From JBKHYJ01 sp046565505 (GTDB taxonomy: Bacteria > Acidobacteriota > Blastocatellia > UBA7656): a DNA stretch of 64,000 bases. This document shows positions 1 through 9,013 of the stretch, piece by piece; position 1 is the stretch's first letter, and each line of letters begins with the position of its first letter. The notes beneath the pieces were generated by a model. That model saw nothing but the letters and a program-made list of their open reading frames with translations. It was not told where the DNA came from and did no database searches. The stretch is taken from assembly GCA_046565505.1 (NCBI GenBank), contig JBKHYJ010000043.1, forward strand, positions 70,234 to 134,233, given 5' to 3'. Made by a program: the position numbers and the translations under genes.

Positions 1-1413
1 GGCAGGCAGGCGGCGTTCGAGGCCGCAAAGGAAGGCGACTGCGGCCGGTTGAACTTTCAGCATGCGGGCGAACGATTCGGCGCAAAGATACCCCGGTTCG
101 TGACCCCCGAGTTCGTGCGCGACGAAGTGGCGCGCGGCCGCGCCATAATCCCCGCCAACATCAACCACCCCGAGAGCGAGCCTATGGCCATAGGCCGCAA
201 CTTCCTCGTGAAGATCAACGCCAACATAGGCAATTCGGCGGTGGCCTCTTCGATCGAGGAAGAAGTCGAGAAGATGAGGTGGTCGATCAAGTGGGGCGCG
301 GACACAGTGATGGACCTGTCAACGGGCAAGAACATCCATGAGACGCGCGAGTGGATCCTCCGCAACTCGCCCGTGCCGGTCGGGACCGTGCCCATCTACC
401 AGGCCCTTGAGAAAGTCGGCGGCAAGGCCGAAGAGCTGACATGGGAAATTTACCGCGACACGCTCATCGAGCAGGCGGAGCAGGGCGTCGATTACTTCAC
501 GATTCATGCGGGCGTGCTCTTGCGATACATCCCGCTGACGGCGAAGCGCACCACGGGGATCGTCTCGCGCGGCGGCTCAATTATGGCCAAGTGGTGTCTC
601 TCGCACCACGAGGAGAGTTTCCTCTACACACACTTCCGCGAGATGTGCGAGATCATGCGCGCCTACGACGTGTCGTTCAGCCTCGGCGATGGGCTGCGCC
701 CCGGCTCGATAGCCGACGCGAACGACGAGGCGCAATTCGCGGAGCTTGACACGCTGGGCGAGCTGACCAGGGTCGCGTGGGACATGGACTGCCAGGTGAT
801 GATTGAAGGCCCGGGCCACGTCCCCTTGCACCTGATCAAGGAGAACGTGGACCGCCAGCTCGAAGTCTGTCACGAGGCCCCTTTCTACACGCTCGGGCCG
901 CTGGTGACGGACATAGCGCCGGGCTACGACCACATCACTTCCGCCATAGGGGCGGCGATGATAGGCTGGTTCGGCACGGCGATGCTCTGCTACGTGACGC
1001 CGAAAGAGCACCTGGGGTTGCCCGACAGGCAGGACGTGAAAGACGGTGTGATCGCCTACAAGATAGCCGCGCACGCGGCGGACCTGGCGAAGGGCCACCC
1101 CGGCGCTCAGCTCCAAGACAACGCCCTGTCGAAAGCGAGATTTGAATTCCGCTGGGAAGACCAGTTCAATCTCGCGCTCGACCCGGAGCTTGCGCGCGAG
1201 TATCACGACGAGACTCTCCCGCAGGAGGGGGCGAAGCTGGCGCACTTCTGCTCCATGTGCGGCCCTCATTTTTGCTCCATGAAGATCACGCAAGAGGTCC
1301 GCGATTACGCCGCGCAAAAGCAGGTGGATGAGCTTGTGGCGTTAGAGAGCGGCATGCGCGAAAAGTCCGAAGAGTTCAGGCAGGCGGGGGCCGAGATTTA
1401 CACAAAAGCTTAA
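1..1413 (+). CDS. thiC: Phosphomethylpyrimidine synthase ThiC (5' end outside window)
   Basis: ThiC is the radical-SAM enzyme that rearranges aminoimidazole ribotide to HMP-phosphate, the pyrimidine half of thiamine. The open frame runs unbroken from base 1. The text before the TTG at 49 reads RQAAFEAAKEGD, which matches the ThiC N-terminal region, so the true start lies upstream and the TTG is internal. Family motifs are LGDGLRPGS, EGPGHVPLH, TLGPLVTDIAPGYDH and CYVTPKEHLGLP. The C-terminal cluster motif CSMCGPHFC (Cx2Cx4C) binds the 4Fe-4S cluster. Any TPP riboswitch would be outside the window. An imperfect GC-rich inverted repeat at 1432-1439/1466-1473 follows the stop and may be a weak terminator, although it lacks a T run. 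Confidence 0.95.
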   Translation, partial: GRQAAFEAAKEGDCGRLNFQHAGERFGAKIPRFVTPEFVRDEVARGRAIIPANINHPESEPMAIGRNFLVKINANIGNSAVASSIEEEVEKMRWSIKWGADTVMDLSTGKNIHETREWILRNSPVPVGTVPIYQALEKVGGKAEELTWEIYRDTLIEQAEQGVDYFTIHAGVLLRYIPLTAKRTTGIVSRGGSIMAKWCLSHHEESFLYTHFREMCEIMRAYDVSFSLGDGLRPGSIADANDEAQFAELDTLGELTRVAWDMDCQVMIEGPGHVPLHLIKENVDRQLEVCHEAPFYTLGPLVTDIAPGYDHITSAIGAAMIGWFGTAMLCYVTPKEHLGLPDRQDVKDGVIAYKIAAHAADLAKGHPGAQLQDNALSKARFEFRWEDQFNLALDPELAREYHDETLPQEGAKLAHFCSMCGPHFCSMKITQEVRDYAAQKQVDELVALESGMREKSEEFRQAGAEIYTKA

Positions 1414-1694
1414 TGTTTTAAGAGCGACATCCGGGCCGCTTAACAGCTACCCCGTAGCCTGTCAGGCGGCCCGAATTCGTTAACTGCCCGACCTGTCAGG
1501 TCCGTGCTGCGGGTAAGGCCGGAAGAGCCTGTTGACAGTCACCCTCTACTATCACAGTCGGCAACAATCTGCGAATTCTTGAAGACCAAATTAACAAAGC
1601 AAATCAAAAGGAAGATTCATCGCGGGCAACATGGTTCTTGATGGCTGAACACTGCTTTTATTACCCGCGCCCAGGTTGGTAGAATCTCTGTCCT

Positions 1695-2660
1695 ATGAAC
1701 AACACTAATGCCGAACAAAATGACACGCCCAGGGTTGTCTCGCTCATCGCGAGCGCGACCGAGATTGTTTGCGCGCTCGGATTTACAGACCAACTCGTGG
1801 GCCGCTCGCACGAGTGCGACTTCCCTCCTTCGGTCAAACATCTGCCGCAATGCACTTCCCCTAAATTCAATGTCGAGGGCACGAGCTACGAGATTGACCA
1901 GCGCGTGAAGGCCATCGTACAAGAGGCGCTGAGCGTGTACCGGGTGGACTCTACTACCCTTGAAGCTTTACGGCCGACTCACATCATCACTCAGTCACAA
2001 TGTGAAGTCTGCGCCGTCAGCCTCAAGGATGTCGAGCAGGCGGTTTGCGAGCTGACTAGCTCCCGCCCGGTCATCGTTTCGCTCGAGCCGAACTCGCTCG
2101 CAGACATCTGGAACGACATCCAAAGAGTGGGAGACGCGCTGGGCGCATCTGATCGCGCTCAAGCGCTCATCGACCAGTTGCAGAGCAGGATGGACGAGAT
2201 AGCTCAAAGGACGCACTGGCTGCAATCCGACCCATTAGTCGCTCACATAGAGTGGGTTGACCCGCTGATGGCCGGGGGCAACTGGATGCCCGAGCTTATC
2301 GAGATGGCCGGGGGCGTGAACCTCTTCGGGGAGGCGGGCAAGCACTCGCCCTGGATGACGTGGGAGGACTTGATAGCAAAAGAGCCTGACGTTATTTTCG
2401 TTTCGCCATGCGGCTTCGACATCGAACGGACGCTCCAAGAGATGCACCTGCTCAGCAGCAAGCCCCAATGGGCCACGCTCAAAGCGGTAAGATCGGGGCG
2501 CGTCTTTGTGGCCGATGGCAACCAGTACTTCAACCGGCCCGGCCCCCGAGTCGCCGAATCATTGGAGATACTGGCCGAGATTCTGCACCCGAATGTATTT
2601 CACTTCGGGCACGAGGCCACGGGCTGGGTGCGTTACAACGGGGCCGCGGCCGGCGGTTAA
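1695..2660 (+). CDS. BtuF-like cobalamin/siderophore-type binding protein, apparently without signal peptide
   Basis: The 321-residue protein has the periplasmic-binding fold of the BtuF/TroA-like family. It opens with RVVSLIASATEIVCALG, the usual first strand and P-loop-like turn, followed by LVGRSHECDFP and later THIITQSQCEVC, MAGGNWMPELIEMAGG and EPDVIFVSPCGFD. There is no hydrophobic signal sequence before the fold. This is typical of the 'cobalamin-binding protein' subgroup often found without its ABC permease, and no permease or ATPase lies nearby. Ligand assignment (corrinoid) is inferred from family resemblance only. Start ATG at 1695 is the first in the frame, and the gene stands alone between thiC and the convergent mtgA. 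Confidence 0.8.
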   Translation: MNNTNAEQNDTPRVVSLIASATEIVCALGFTDQLVGRSHECDFPPSVKHLPQCTSPKFNVEGTSYEIDQRVKAIVQEALSVYRVDSTTLEALRPTHIITQSQCEVCAVSLKDVEQAVCELTSSRPVIVSLEPNSLADIWNDIQRVGDALGASDRAQALIDQLQSRMDEIAQRTHWLQSDPLVAHIEWVDPLMAGGNWMPELIEMAGGVNLFGEAGKHSPWMTWEDLIAKEPDVIFVSPCGFDIERTLQEMHLLSSKPQWATLKAVRSGRVFVADGNQYFNRPGPRVAESLEILAEILHPNVFHFGHEATGWVRYNGAAAGG

Positions 2661-2728
2661 TGACAATCAAGATGTGGAAGGCGCGCAATCGGCTCCCGGA
2701 GCCATTTCTACGGCTCCGCCGCTTGCGA

Positions 2729-3484
2729 TCAACTGAGGTCTTTCGGGACGACGACGTGGCGCATGAGCCGCACTATCAGGTTGCGGCGGCGGTCAACGCG
2801 GCGGCGGTGTTTGGCGGGGTTGAAAGCCCCGTTCGGGTTCGGGATTATGGCGGACAGGAATGCGGCCTGTTCCGCGCTGAGCGTGGCGGCCGAGGCGTTG
2901 AAGTAATGGCGCGCGGCTGCTTCCGCTCCGTAGATGCCATCCCCCCATTCGATCACGTTGAGGTAGAGTTCCAGTATGCGCCGCTTACCGACTATCCACT
3001 CCATCTCCTTCGTTATCATCGCTTCGTGAAGCTTGCGCAGGGGCGTCTTGGATGTAGACAGGAACAGGTTCTTGGCTAGCTGCTGGGTGATCGTAGAAGC
3101 GCCCCTCTTGAATCGCCCTTCGTTCCAATCTTTTTCCATAGCTATTCTTATCTCTTCCCAATCGAATCCCGCGTGGTCGAAAAATCGCGAGTCTTCGCCG
3201 GCCAGCACCGCGCGCACGAGGTTCGGGGAGATTCGGTCATAGGGGACCCAGGTTTGCACGCGCTTAGGCTCGCGCCCCTCTGCGGCCGCCTCCACCGCCC
3301 GCTGCTCCATCATGGCCGTGGCGTCGGGGTTCCTGCTCTTCACCCGGAAGACGCGAAATAAGATCAACCCATGATAGAACACGGCGGCGCAGACCAGGAC
3401 GGCGAGTATAGCCTTCGCCCATTTGCGCCATTGCGCGGGCCGAGCTTTATAAACCTTCGTCTTCGATTGGACCGCCTGAACCAT
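2729..3484 (-). CDS. mtgA: Monofunctional biosynthetic peptidoglycan transglycosylase
   Basis: This is a GT51-family glycosyltransferase that polymerises lipid II into glycan strands at the outer face of the inner membrane. One N-terminal membrane anchor lies at about residues 24-46. The catalytic motif AGEDSRFFDHAGFDW contains the general-base Glu97. It is followed by RGASTITQQLAKNLFLS, KEMEWIVGKRRILELYLN and EWGDGIYGAEAAARHYF, all GT51 signatures. The 251-residue length fits MtgA, and there is no transpeptidase domain, so it is not a class A PBP. It converges on the BtuF-like gene with about 70 bp between the stops. Confidence 0.93.
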   Translation of the reverse strand: MVQAVQSKTKVYKARPAQWRKWAKAILAVLVCAAVFYHGLILFRVFRVKSRNPDATAMMEQRAVEAAAEGREPKRVQTWVPYDRISPNLVRAVLAGEDSRFFDHAGFDWEEIRIAMEKDWNEGRFKRGASTITQQLAKNLFLSTSKTPLRKLHEAMITKEMEWIVGKRRILELYLNVIEWGDGIYGAEAAARHYFNASAATLSAEQAAFLSAIIPNPNGAFNPAKHRRRVDRRRNLIVRLMRHVVVPKDLS

Positions 3485-3612
3485 ATGAGTAATTATAAAC
3501 GATGAGCCCGGAACGACTAGCGCGGAGTTGATAGCTCTTAATCCATTGCTTCCAATTAATCTACCCGTAAAAAACGGCGACGCGCCGGCAACAGCACTTC
3601 AGCGCTTCGCAT

Positions 3613-5037
3613 TCATCGTTCGCTTGCCCTTGAGTGCGTAGCCTTCCAGATGTAAAAAGCCGGGACGCCCGCCAGCACGATGATAAGCACGAGCAGCGCG
3701 CCGCTCCACTCGTAGGGGTTCGGCCCGCCCGACAGGCGCGCGCCATAATACCGAATGTCGCCGAACAAGGCGTTGCCTATCAGAATCAGCACCGCAATGA
3801 TGAAGAGCGCGGGCGTCACCGGGTAGCCCAGCGTTTTATAAGGTCGCGGCAGGTCCGGCCGCTTGCGGCGCAGCGCGTAAACGGCCGCGACCCCGAGTGC
3901 GTAGAAAGGCCAGATCGCCAGGACGAAAGTATCAGATAACTGCTCGAACGTTCGTATCATCACGAACAAGATGGCTAGCGACGCAGCCAGAGAGATGGCA
4001 ATGTAAGGCGTCTTGAACCGGGGGTGCACGGAGGCGATCTTCTTGAAGAAGAGTCCGTCGTCAGCCATCGCGAAAAATATTCGCGGCCCCGTCATCATCG
4101 ACCCGTTGAGAGTCCCGAAGGCCGAAACCATCACGGCGACCGAAACCAGCTTCACGCCTACGTCGCCGACTATTCTATAGGCCGTGTCGGCCGCGACCAG
4201 CTTCGAGTTCGCGACCTGATTGATGTCGAGCAGGTGCAGGTACGCGAGGTTCGCCAGCACGTAAATCGCGATGACGGCGAGCGTCCCCGCGATGAGCGTC
4301 AGGGGCAGGTTGCGCTCCGGGCGTTTCACTTCCCCGCTGATGAACGTGACATCGGCCCACCCGTCATAGACCCACAGCAACGAAATGAAGGCGAGCCCGA
4401 ACATCACAAATGATGGGGAGGTGGCGGCCTGGACCGGCGACGCCGGCACGGGCGCGGCATTAGTGCCTCCTAACAGGAACGCGGCGAGCACTAACAAGAC
4501 GAGCGCGCCGTATTTCGTCGCCGTCGTCGCGTTCTGCACGAGCGCGCCCAGCTTCACCCCGACGATGTTGAAAATCGCGACGATCAATATTGCCGCGGCC
4601 GCGACGTAATGGACCGCCTGGGGGTCATCCCTGCCCAGCAAACGGAGGAAATACTCCGCGAAGACTGTCGAGATTGCGCCCAGCGCCGAGGCTCGAATGA
4701 TTACCAGTTCCGACCAACCGAATAAAAACGCAGGCAGGCGACCGAACCCCTCGCGCAGGTAAACGAATACGCCGCCCGTGTGCGGGAGCGCGCCCGCCAG
4801 TTCGGCCAGCGTAAGCGCGCCGCAAAGCGAGAAGAACCCGCCCAGCGACCACAGCAGCAGGTACAACTCTTCAAAGGGGACTTTGGCCGCTATCCCCGCG
4901 GGCGAGCGGAATATGCCCGTGCCGATCGTCGAGCCGATGAGGATGGCGATTGCGCTGACGACGCCGAGCCTCCGCGGGAGCGAAGTGTGATGTCGTTCAG
5001 TCGCGATTTCTATCTTGTTCTCTGTACTTGTTTCCAC
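3613..5037 (-). CDS. APC-superfamily amino acid permease
   Basis: The 474-residue integral membrane protein has about 12 hydrophobic segments. The first segment contains the APC hallmark GSTIGTGIFRSP, followed by LWSLGGFFSLCGALTLAELAGALP, typical of LAT/cationic amino acid permeases. The later segment GSMMTGPRIFFAMADDGLFF and the C-terminal RRKRPDLPRPYKTLGYP are also standard. It likely exchanges or imports amino acids. The substrate cannot be read from sequence. It lies 13 bp downstream of the small Cys-rich gene and is probably co-transcribed with the two genes upstream. Confidence 0.9.
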   Translation of the reverse strand: METSTENKIEIATERHHTSLPRRLGVVSAIAILIGSTIGTGIFRSPAGIAAKVPFEELYLLLWSLGGFFSLCGALTLAELAGALPHTGGVFVYLREGFGRLPAFLFGWSELVIIRASALGAISTVFAEYFLRLLGRDDPQAVHYVAAAAILIVAIFNIVGVKLGALVQNATTATKYGALVLLVLAAFLLGGTNAAPVPASPVQAATSPSFVMFGLAFISLLWVYDGWADVTFISGEVKRPERNLPLTLIAGTLAVIAIYVLANLAYLHLLDINQVANSKLVAADTAYRIVGDVGVKLVSVAVMVSAFGTLNGSMMTGPRIFFAMADDGLFFKKIASVHPRFKTPYIAISLAASLAILFVMIRTFEQLSDTFVLAIWPFYALGVAAVYALRRKRPDLPRPYKTLGYPVTPALFIIAVLILIGNALFGDIRYYGARLSGGPNPYEWSGALLVLIIVLAGVPAFYIWKATHSRASER

Positions 5038-5050
5038 GAGTCATTCGAGG

Positions 5051-5401
5051 TTATAACTCGCCCAGGTAATCGTCAAGGCACGATGGGCAAGTCACCAGGC
5101 GGCAGCCGCAAATTTTCGTGCAGAGGAAGTTGAGCAGGAATCTGGCCTCGCCCTCGGAGATGAAAAGCCGCCGCGCCGCGGCTTCGATGGAGCGACTCGC
5201 GCGAAACTCTTCTGCGACGTGGCCCCACTTGTCGCGGTACGCGAGCGCGTCTCGCCACTTCGCGGGCACGCGCCAATCGGGCAAATCCAGGTCGATCTCT
5301 TCGCCGCAGAGCGGGCATTCGCATGTGAGGGCGACAACCATGCCGCCCTCCCTTTCTTCAATCAGCCGTGCGCTATCAGATTCGTTCATCGCCTGAGCCA
5401 T
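5051..5401 (-). CDS. Small Cys-rich protein with two CxxC knuckles
   Basis: I do not recognise this 116-residue protein. It contains CECPLCGEEIDL near residue 30 and CGCRLVTCPSCLDD near the C-terminus, so it likely binds a zinc ion. The middle, EEFRASRSIEAAARRLFISEGEARFLLNFL, looks helical, like a small HTH. A regulatory or adaptor role is possible but unproven. Its start overlaps the end of the upstream membrane-protein gene by 16 nt. A second ATG two codons later (MNESDS) is equally possible. The overlap supports co-translation with that gene. Confidence 0.6.
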   Translation of the reverse strand: MAQAMNESDSARLIEEREGGMVVALTCECPLCGEEIDLDLPDWRVPAKWRDALAYRDKWGHVAEEFRASRSIEAAARRLFISEGEARFLLNFLCTKICGCRLVTCPSCLDDYLGEL

Positions 5402-5937
5402 GAGCGAACGGTGAGGAACAAGACCGTCAGCCCCGCCAGCATCGCCATCCCCATGAACCAGACGGAAAACCTGTGCAGGTCGTTGAACTCGACGCGGAGC
5501 GGGTCCGTCGCCGCCACGTCATCAATCAGCCCGCCCATTGCCAGGCGGAGCGAAACCATTTTCGCCGAAACCCAGAAGCGCGAGAGCGCGGCCATCGCCA
5601 CCATCACGCAGAGCAGGACCAGCCGTAGCGATTTAGCCGCGGCCGTCGCGCGGCGTACGCGCCAGGCTGAGAGTTGAATCAGTATCAAGAGCGGGCCGAT
5701 GACAAGCCCCATCGCCTCTACTTTCGAGATGGCGCTCGTGACCATCTTCCCGGCCAGCTCGCGGGTGGGCAGCGCGGCGAACGCGCCCGGGGCGACGGCG
5801 AAGCTGAAAAAGATCATGGAGCCCAGCCACGCCGAAATGAGCAGCGCCTCCGCGAATGCGATCACCTGTTGCCCCGCCGTGTAATTGGCCTCTGGAGCCT
5901 GTTTCAGGGCTCCCGTGCGTGCAGTGCTCAGAGCCAT
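5386..5937 (-). CDS. DUF4149/TMEM205-like four-helix membrane protein
   Basis: The 183-residue protein has four membrane segments: FAEALLISAWLGSMIFFSFAVAP, the VIGPLLILIQL region, SLRLVLLCVMVAMAALSRFW, and a C-terminal helix ending VLFLTVRSW. The motif SFAVAPGAFAALP in the first segment, and FNDLHRFSVWFM before the last helix, are typical of the DUF4149 family, whose function is not established. It is the first gene of a short leftward unit with the Cys-rich protein and the APC permease. Confidence 0.7.
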   Translation of the reverse strand: MALSTARTGALKQAPEANYTAGQQVIAFAEALLISAWLGSMIFFSFAVAPGAFAALPTRELAGKMVTSAISKVEAMGLVIGPLLILIQLSAWRVRRATAAAKSLRLVLLCVMVAMAALSRFWVSAKMVSLRLAMGGLIDDVAATDPLRVEFNDLHRFSVWFMGMAMLAGLTVLFLTVRSWLRR

Positions 5938-5964
5938 AGTCTCACCCCGGCCGCCGGGCGGGCG

Positions 5965-7059
5965 TCAATCCCCCGTCGCTATTTCCTCTTCGGGCTTATT
6001 CATCACGACCTCGCCATCCGGCATGATGATTTTTTCATGGTCCGCGGTGACAAGCTCGCCCTCGATCGTCACTTCGTCGCCCGTCGGCATCTGGACGGGC
6101 AAGTTATCGAGGAACCTTTCGGCGTCAATCGCGGCCATGCACCCGGTGCCTGCGGCCGTCACGGCCTGCCTGTAGAAAGAATCCTGCGCGTCGCCGCACG
6201 CGAAGACGCCAGGGATGTTCGTAGCCATCGAGTGGCCCGAAGTCTTCAGATAGCCGACCTCGTCCATATCGAGCTGGCCTTTGAAAATATCCGTGTTCGG
6301 CTTATGGCCTATCGCTACGAAGACGCCCTCGCAGGGGAAGATTCTCTCCTCCCCGGTCTTGAGCCCTTTGATTCGCACGCCGGTCACGCCGGTCGCCGGC
6401 GACCCGAGAATCTCTTCGACGGCCGTGTCCCAGATGAAGTCGATCTTGTCGTTCTTGAATGCCTTGTCCTGCATGATCTTTGAAGCGCGCAAAGTATCGC
6501 GCCGATGAATGACCGTCACGCGCGAGGCGTAGCGCGTGAGGAACGTCGCCTCCTCCATCGCCGTGTCGCCACCGCCGACGACCACGATCGGCTTGCCCTT
6601 AAAGAAGAATCCGTCACAGGTGGCGCAGGCGGAAACCCCATACCCGCCGAGCCCATTCGGCGCGGGCGCTTCGCCGGGGATGCCCAGCCACTTGGCGGAA
6701 GCGCCCGATGCGATTATCAGCGTCTCCGCCTTGATGACGTGGTCCTCCGTGTGGAGCGTGAAAGGGCGCTTGCTCAGGTCGGCCTCGCGCACCCAGGTGA
6801 CCAGGAATTCTGTGCCGAAACGGGCCGCTTGATCGCGAAACTCTTGCATCAACTCGGGGCCTTGAATCCCTTTCGAGAAGCCAGGGTAGTTCTCGACCTC
6901 TGTGGTAATCATCAACTGGCCGCCCGGCTGAGGGCCTTCGATTAAAAGAGGGCGAAGGTCGGCGCGCGCGGCGTAAATCGCCGCGGTCAATCCGGCCGGC
7001 CCGGAACCAAGAATCACTACTTCTCTGTGCAGAGCATCTTTAGGCATAAAGTTCGGCAT
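5965..7059 (-). CDS. trxB: Thioredoxin reductase
   Basis: This FAD/NADPH flavoprotein reduces thioredoxin. The FAD-binding motif GSGPAGLTAAIYAAR is near residue 18. The redox-active CATC is at residues 145-148, the NADPH motif VVGGGDTAMEEA follows, and the C-terminal FAD motif is VFACGDAQDSFYRQAVTAAGTG. At 364 residues it is about 45 longer than typical TrxB because of an acidic tail after the last FAD motif (MPTGDEVTIEGELV onwards). The tail has no recognised function. The next gene upstream, pepA, is separated by more than 230 bp, so trxB probably has its own promoter. Confidence 0.95.
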   Translation of the reverse strand: MPNFMPKDALHREVVILGSGPAGLTAAIYAARADLRPLLIEGPQPGGQLMITTEVENYPGFSKGIQGPELMQEFRDQAARFGTEFLVTWVREADLSKRPFTLHTEDHVIKAETLIIASGASAKWLGIPGEAPAPNGLGGYGVSACATCDGFFFKGKPIVVVGGGDTAMEEATFLTRYASRVTVIHRRDTLRASKIMQDKAFKNDKIDFIWDTAVEEILGSPATGVTGVRIKGLKTGEERIFPCEGVFVAIGHKPNTDIFKGQLDMDEVGYLKTSGHSMATNIPGVFACGDAQDSFYRQAVTAAGTGCMAAIDAERFLDNLPVQMPTGDEVTIEGELVTADHEKIIMPDGEVVMNKPEEEIATGD

Positions 7060-7295
7060 GGCTCCTTTCGTCCGTCGTCGGGGAATACCTGGCTAACACT
7101 CACCTGCCAATGCGACCTCAAATTCTCGACACAATATTATAGCCGCTGGCGTCAACCTAGTCGAACAAAGCTCAAGTCGCGCAGCCGGCGGGGCGGGCAG
7201 CTGTGAAGGCGACGAATCATAACCACCTCTCTGGAATCCCGCTCGCGGCGCAGTCCCCGGTTCATTCTCTTCCCGCCCTGCGCGTGCGGATCAAC

Positions 7296-8807
7296 TCAGG
7301 CTTCGCCCGCGTGATTCGCCACGAAATTTGCCAGCAACCTCGCGCCGAAGCCCGTCGCGCCCCTGGCGATGTAGGGCTTCGCGCTCCCGGTCCAGGCGGT
7401 CCCGGCGATGTCGAGGTGCGCCCAGGGTAATTTCCCGGCGAAATGCCTCAGGAACCACCCGGCCGTGATGGCGCCCGCCGTCCGGTTGCCGATGTTCTTT
7501 ATGTCGGCGATGTCGCTGCGAATCATCTCCCCGTATTCATTATCGAGCGGCATCTGCCAGAGCCGCTCGCCGCACCGGTGGCCCGCCCTTATCAAATCAT
7601 CTACCAGGCGCTGGTCGGTCCCCATGACCGCGGCATGCGCCTCGCCCAGGGCCACCATGCACGCGCCCGTGAGGGTCGCCGCATCAACTATCAAGCTAGC
7701 CCCCCTGCTGATCGCATACGTCATCGCGTCCGCGAGAACCAGGCGGCCTTCCGCGTCAGTGTTTACGACTTCAATAGTCTTGCCGCTGAGGCTCCGCACC
7801 ACGTCGCCGGGCTTCACGGCACGGCCCGATGGGAGGTTCTCCGCCGCGGGCACGACGCCGAGCACTCGCACGCCCGGGCGAAGCCGCGCTATCACCTGCA
7901 TCGCTCCGATCACAGCCGCGCCGCCGCCCATGTCGTACTTCATCTCATCCATCCGGTCGGCGGGCTTTATCGAAATGCCGCCAGAGTCGAAAGTAATTCC
8001 TTTCCCTATGAGCGCGATTAATTCCCCGTCCGCCCGCCGCGCCCCCGCGGGCTCGTAGCTGAGCACGATGAGTTGCGCAGGTTCCTCGCTCCCGCGCGAA
8101 ACGGCGAGCAGCGCGCCCATGCCAAGCTCTTTCATCTCGTCCTCGCCGAGCGCCTCAAACCCCAGCCCTTCGCGCGCGGCCATTTCCTTCGAGTGGCTCG
8201 CCAGCTCGGTCGGCGTCATAACATTTCCCGGCGCGTAGCCGAGCACGCGCGCGAAATTAGCCCCCTCCGCCATCCACTCGCCAACCCTTGCGGCGCTCTC
8301 GATGTCGTGTGCTTCGGCCGATTCGCTGACGAGGTGGAGGACTTCGATTCCGCGGGCGGATTCGCTATTGGATTGATAGAAGTCGCAGTTCATCCGGCCG
8401 ATGAGCGCGCCTTCGACTATGGCCCTGACGCTCGCCTGGTCGCTCAAGCCATCGCGTAAGAGGAAGGCCGCCGAACGCACATTGCGCGCGGCAAGCAGCC
8501 TCATGACCGCGCCCGCGAGACGCTGAAGGCCGAGCGGGCTTAAGGACTCGCGCCCGCCCGCCCCGTAGAGCAAAACGCGCTTCGTCGATAACCCCTCGGC
8601 GCTATGAAGAAGCGTCCAGCCATCACGCTTGCCATCGACCTCGCCCGTTTCAAATACTGATTCGACGACCCCGCGCGTGAGGTGATCGAGCGAAGCAAGC
8701 GCGGGCGACCGCTGCGCGTCGAGCGGGGCGTCGCCTTCAAAGATTGGCACTATCAATACGTCGTCATTTATCTCACTTAAACCTGTACGGCTCGCGATGA
8801 CCTTCAT
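7296..8807 (-). CDS. pepA: Leucyl aminopeptidase (M17 family)
   Basis: This is a cytosolic di-metal exopeptidase that removes N-terminal residues from peptides. The family signature NTDAEGRLVL is at residues 349-358. The metal ligands Lys269, Asp274, Asp292, Asp351 and Glu353 are all present in GKGITFDSGGISIK, YDMGG and the signature. The N-terminal macro-like domain covers about residues 1-160. The 503-residue length is normal. The GC-rich interval 8808-9013 upstream holds no gene that I can support. Confidence 0.95.
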   Translation of the reverse strand: MKVIASRTGLSEINDDVLIVPIFEGDAPLDAQRSPALASLDHLTRGVVESVFETGEVDGKRDGWTLLHSAEGLSTKRVLLYGAGGRESLSPLGLQRLAGAVMRLLAARNVRSAAFLLRDGLSDQASVRAIVEGALIGRMNCDFYQSNSESARGIEVLHLVSESAEAHDIESAARVGEWMAEGANFARVLGYAPGNVMTPTELASHSKEMAAREGLGFEALGEDEMKELGMGALLAVSRGSEEPAQLIVLSYEPAGARRADGELIALIGKGITFDSGGISIKPADRMDEMKYDMGGGAAVIGAMQVIARLRPGVRVLGVVPAAENLPSGRAVKPGDVVRSLSGKTIEVVNTDAEGRLVLADAMTYAISRGASLIVDAATLTGACMVALGEAHAAVMGTDQRLVDDLIRAGHRCGERLWQMPLDNEYGEMIRSDIADIKNIGNRTAGAITAGWFLRHFAGKLPWAHLDIAGTAWTGSAKPYIARGATGFGARLLANFVANHAGEA

Positions 8808-9013
8808 AGTTAAGAGACTCTCTCCTTCCAGAATTTCGGGAAGCGATGGGGCGGGCCGCGCCGCGCGGGCGCCGGAACGTCACAGGTCGAAGTAATCAGA
8901 GCGGCAATGGCGGCGGTCGCGCCCGCCCGGCCGTAACATGGCGTCATCATTCTAACGAACGCGGGCCGGCCCCTTTAATCTACTCCGGTAATGAAAGCCC
9001 TTCCCGCCGAAAG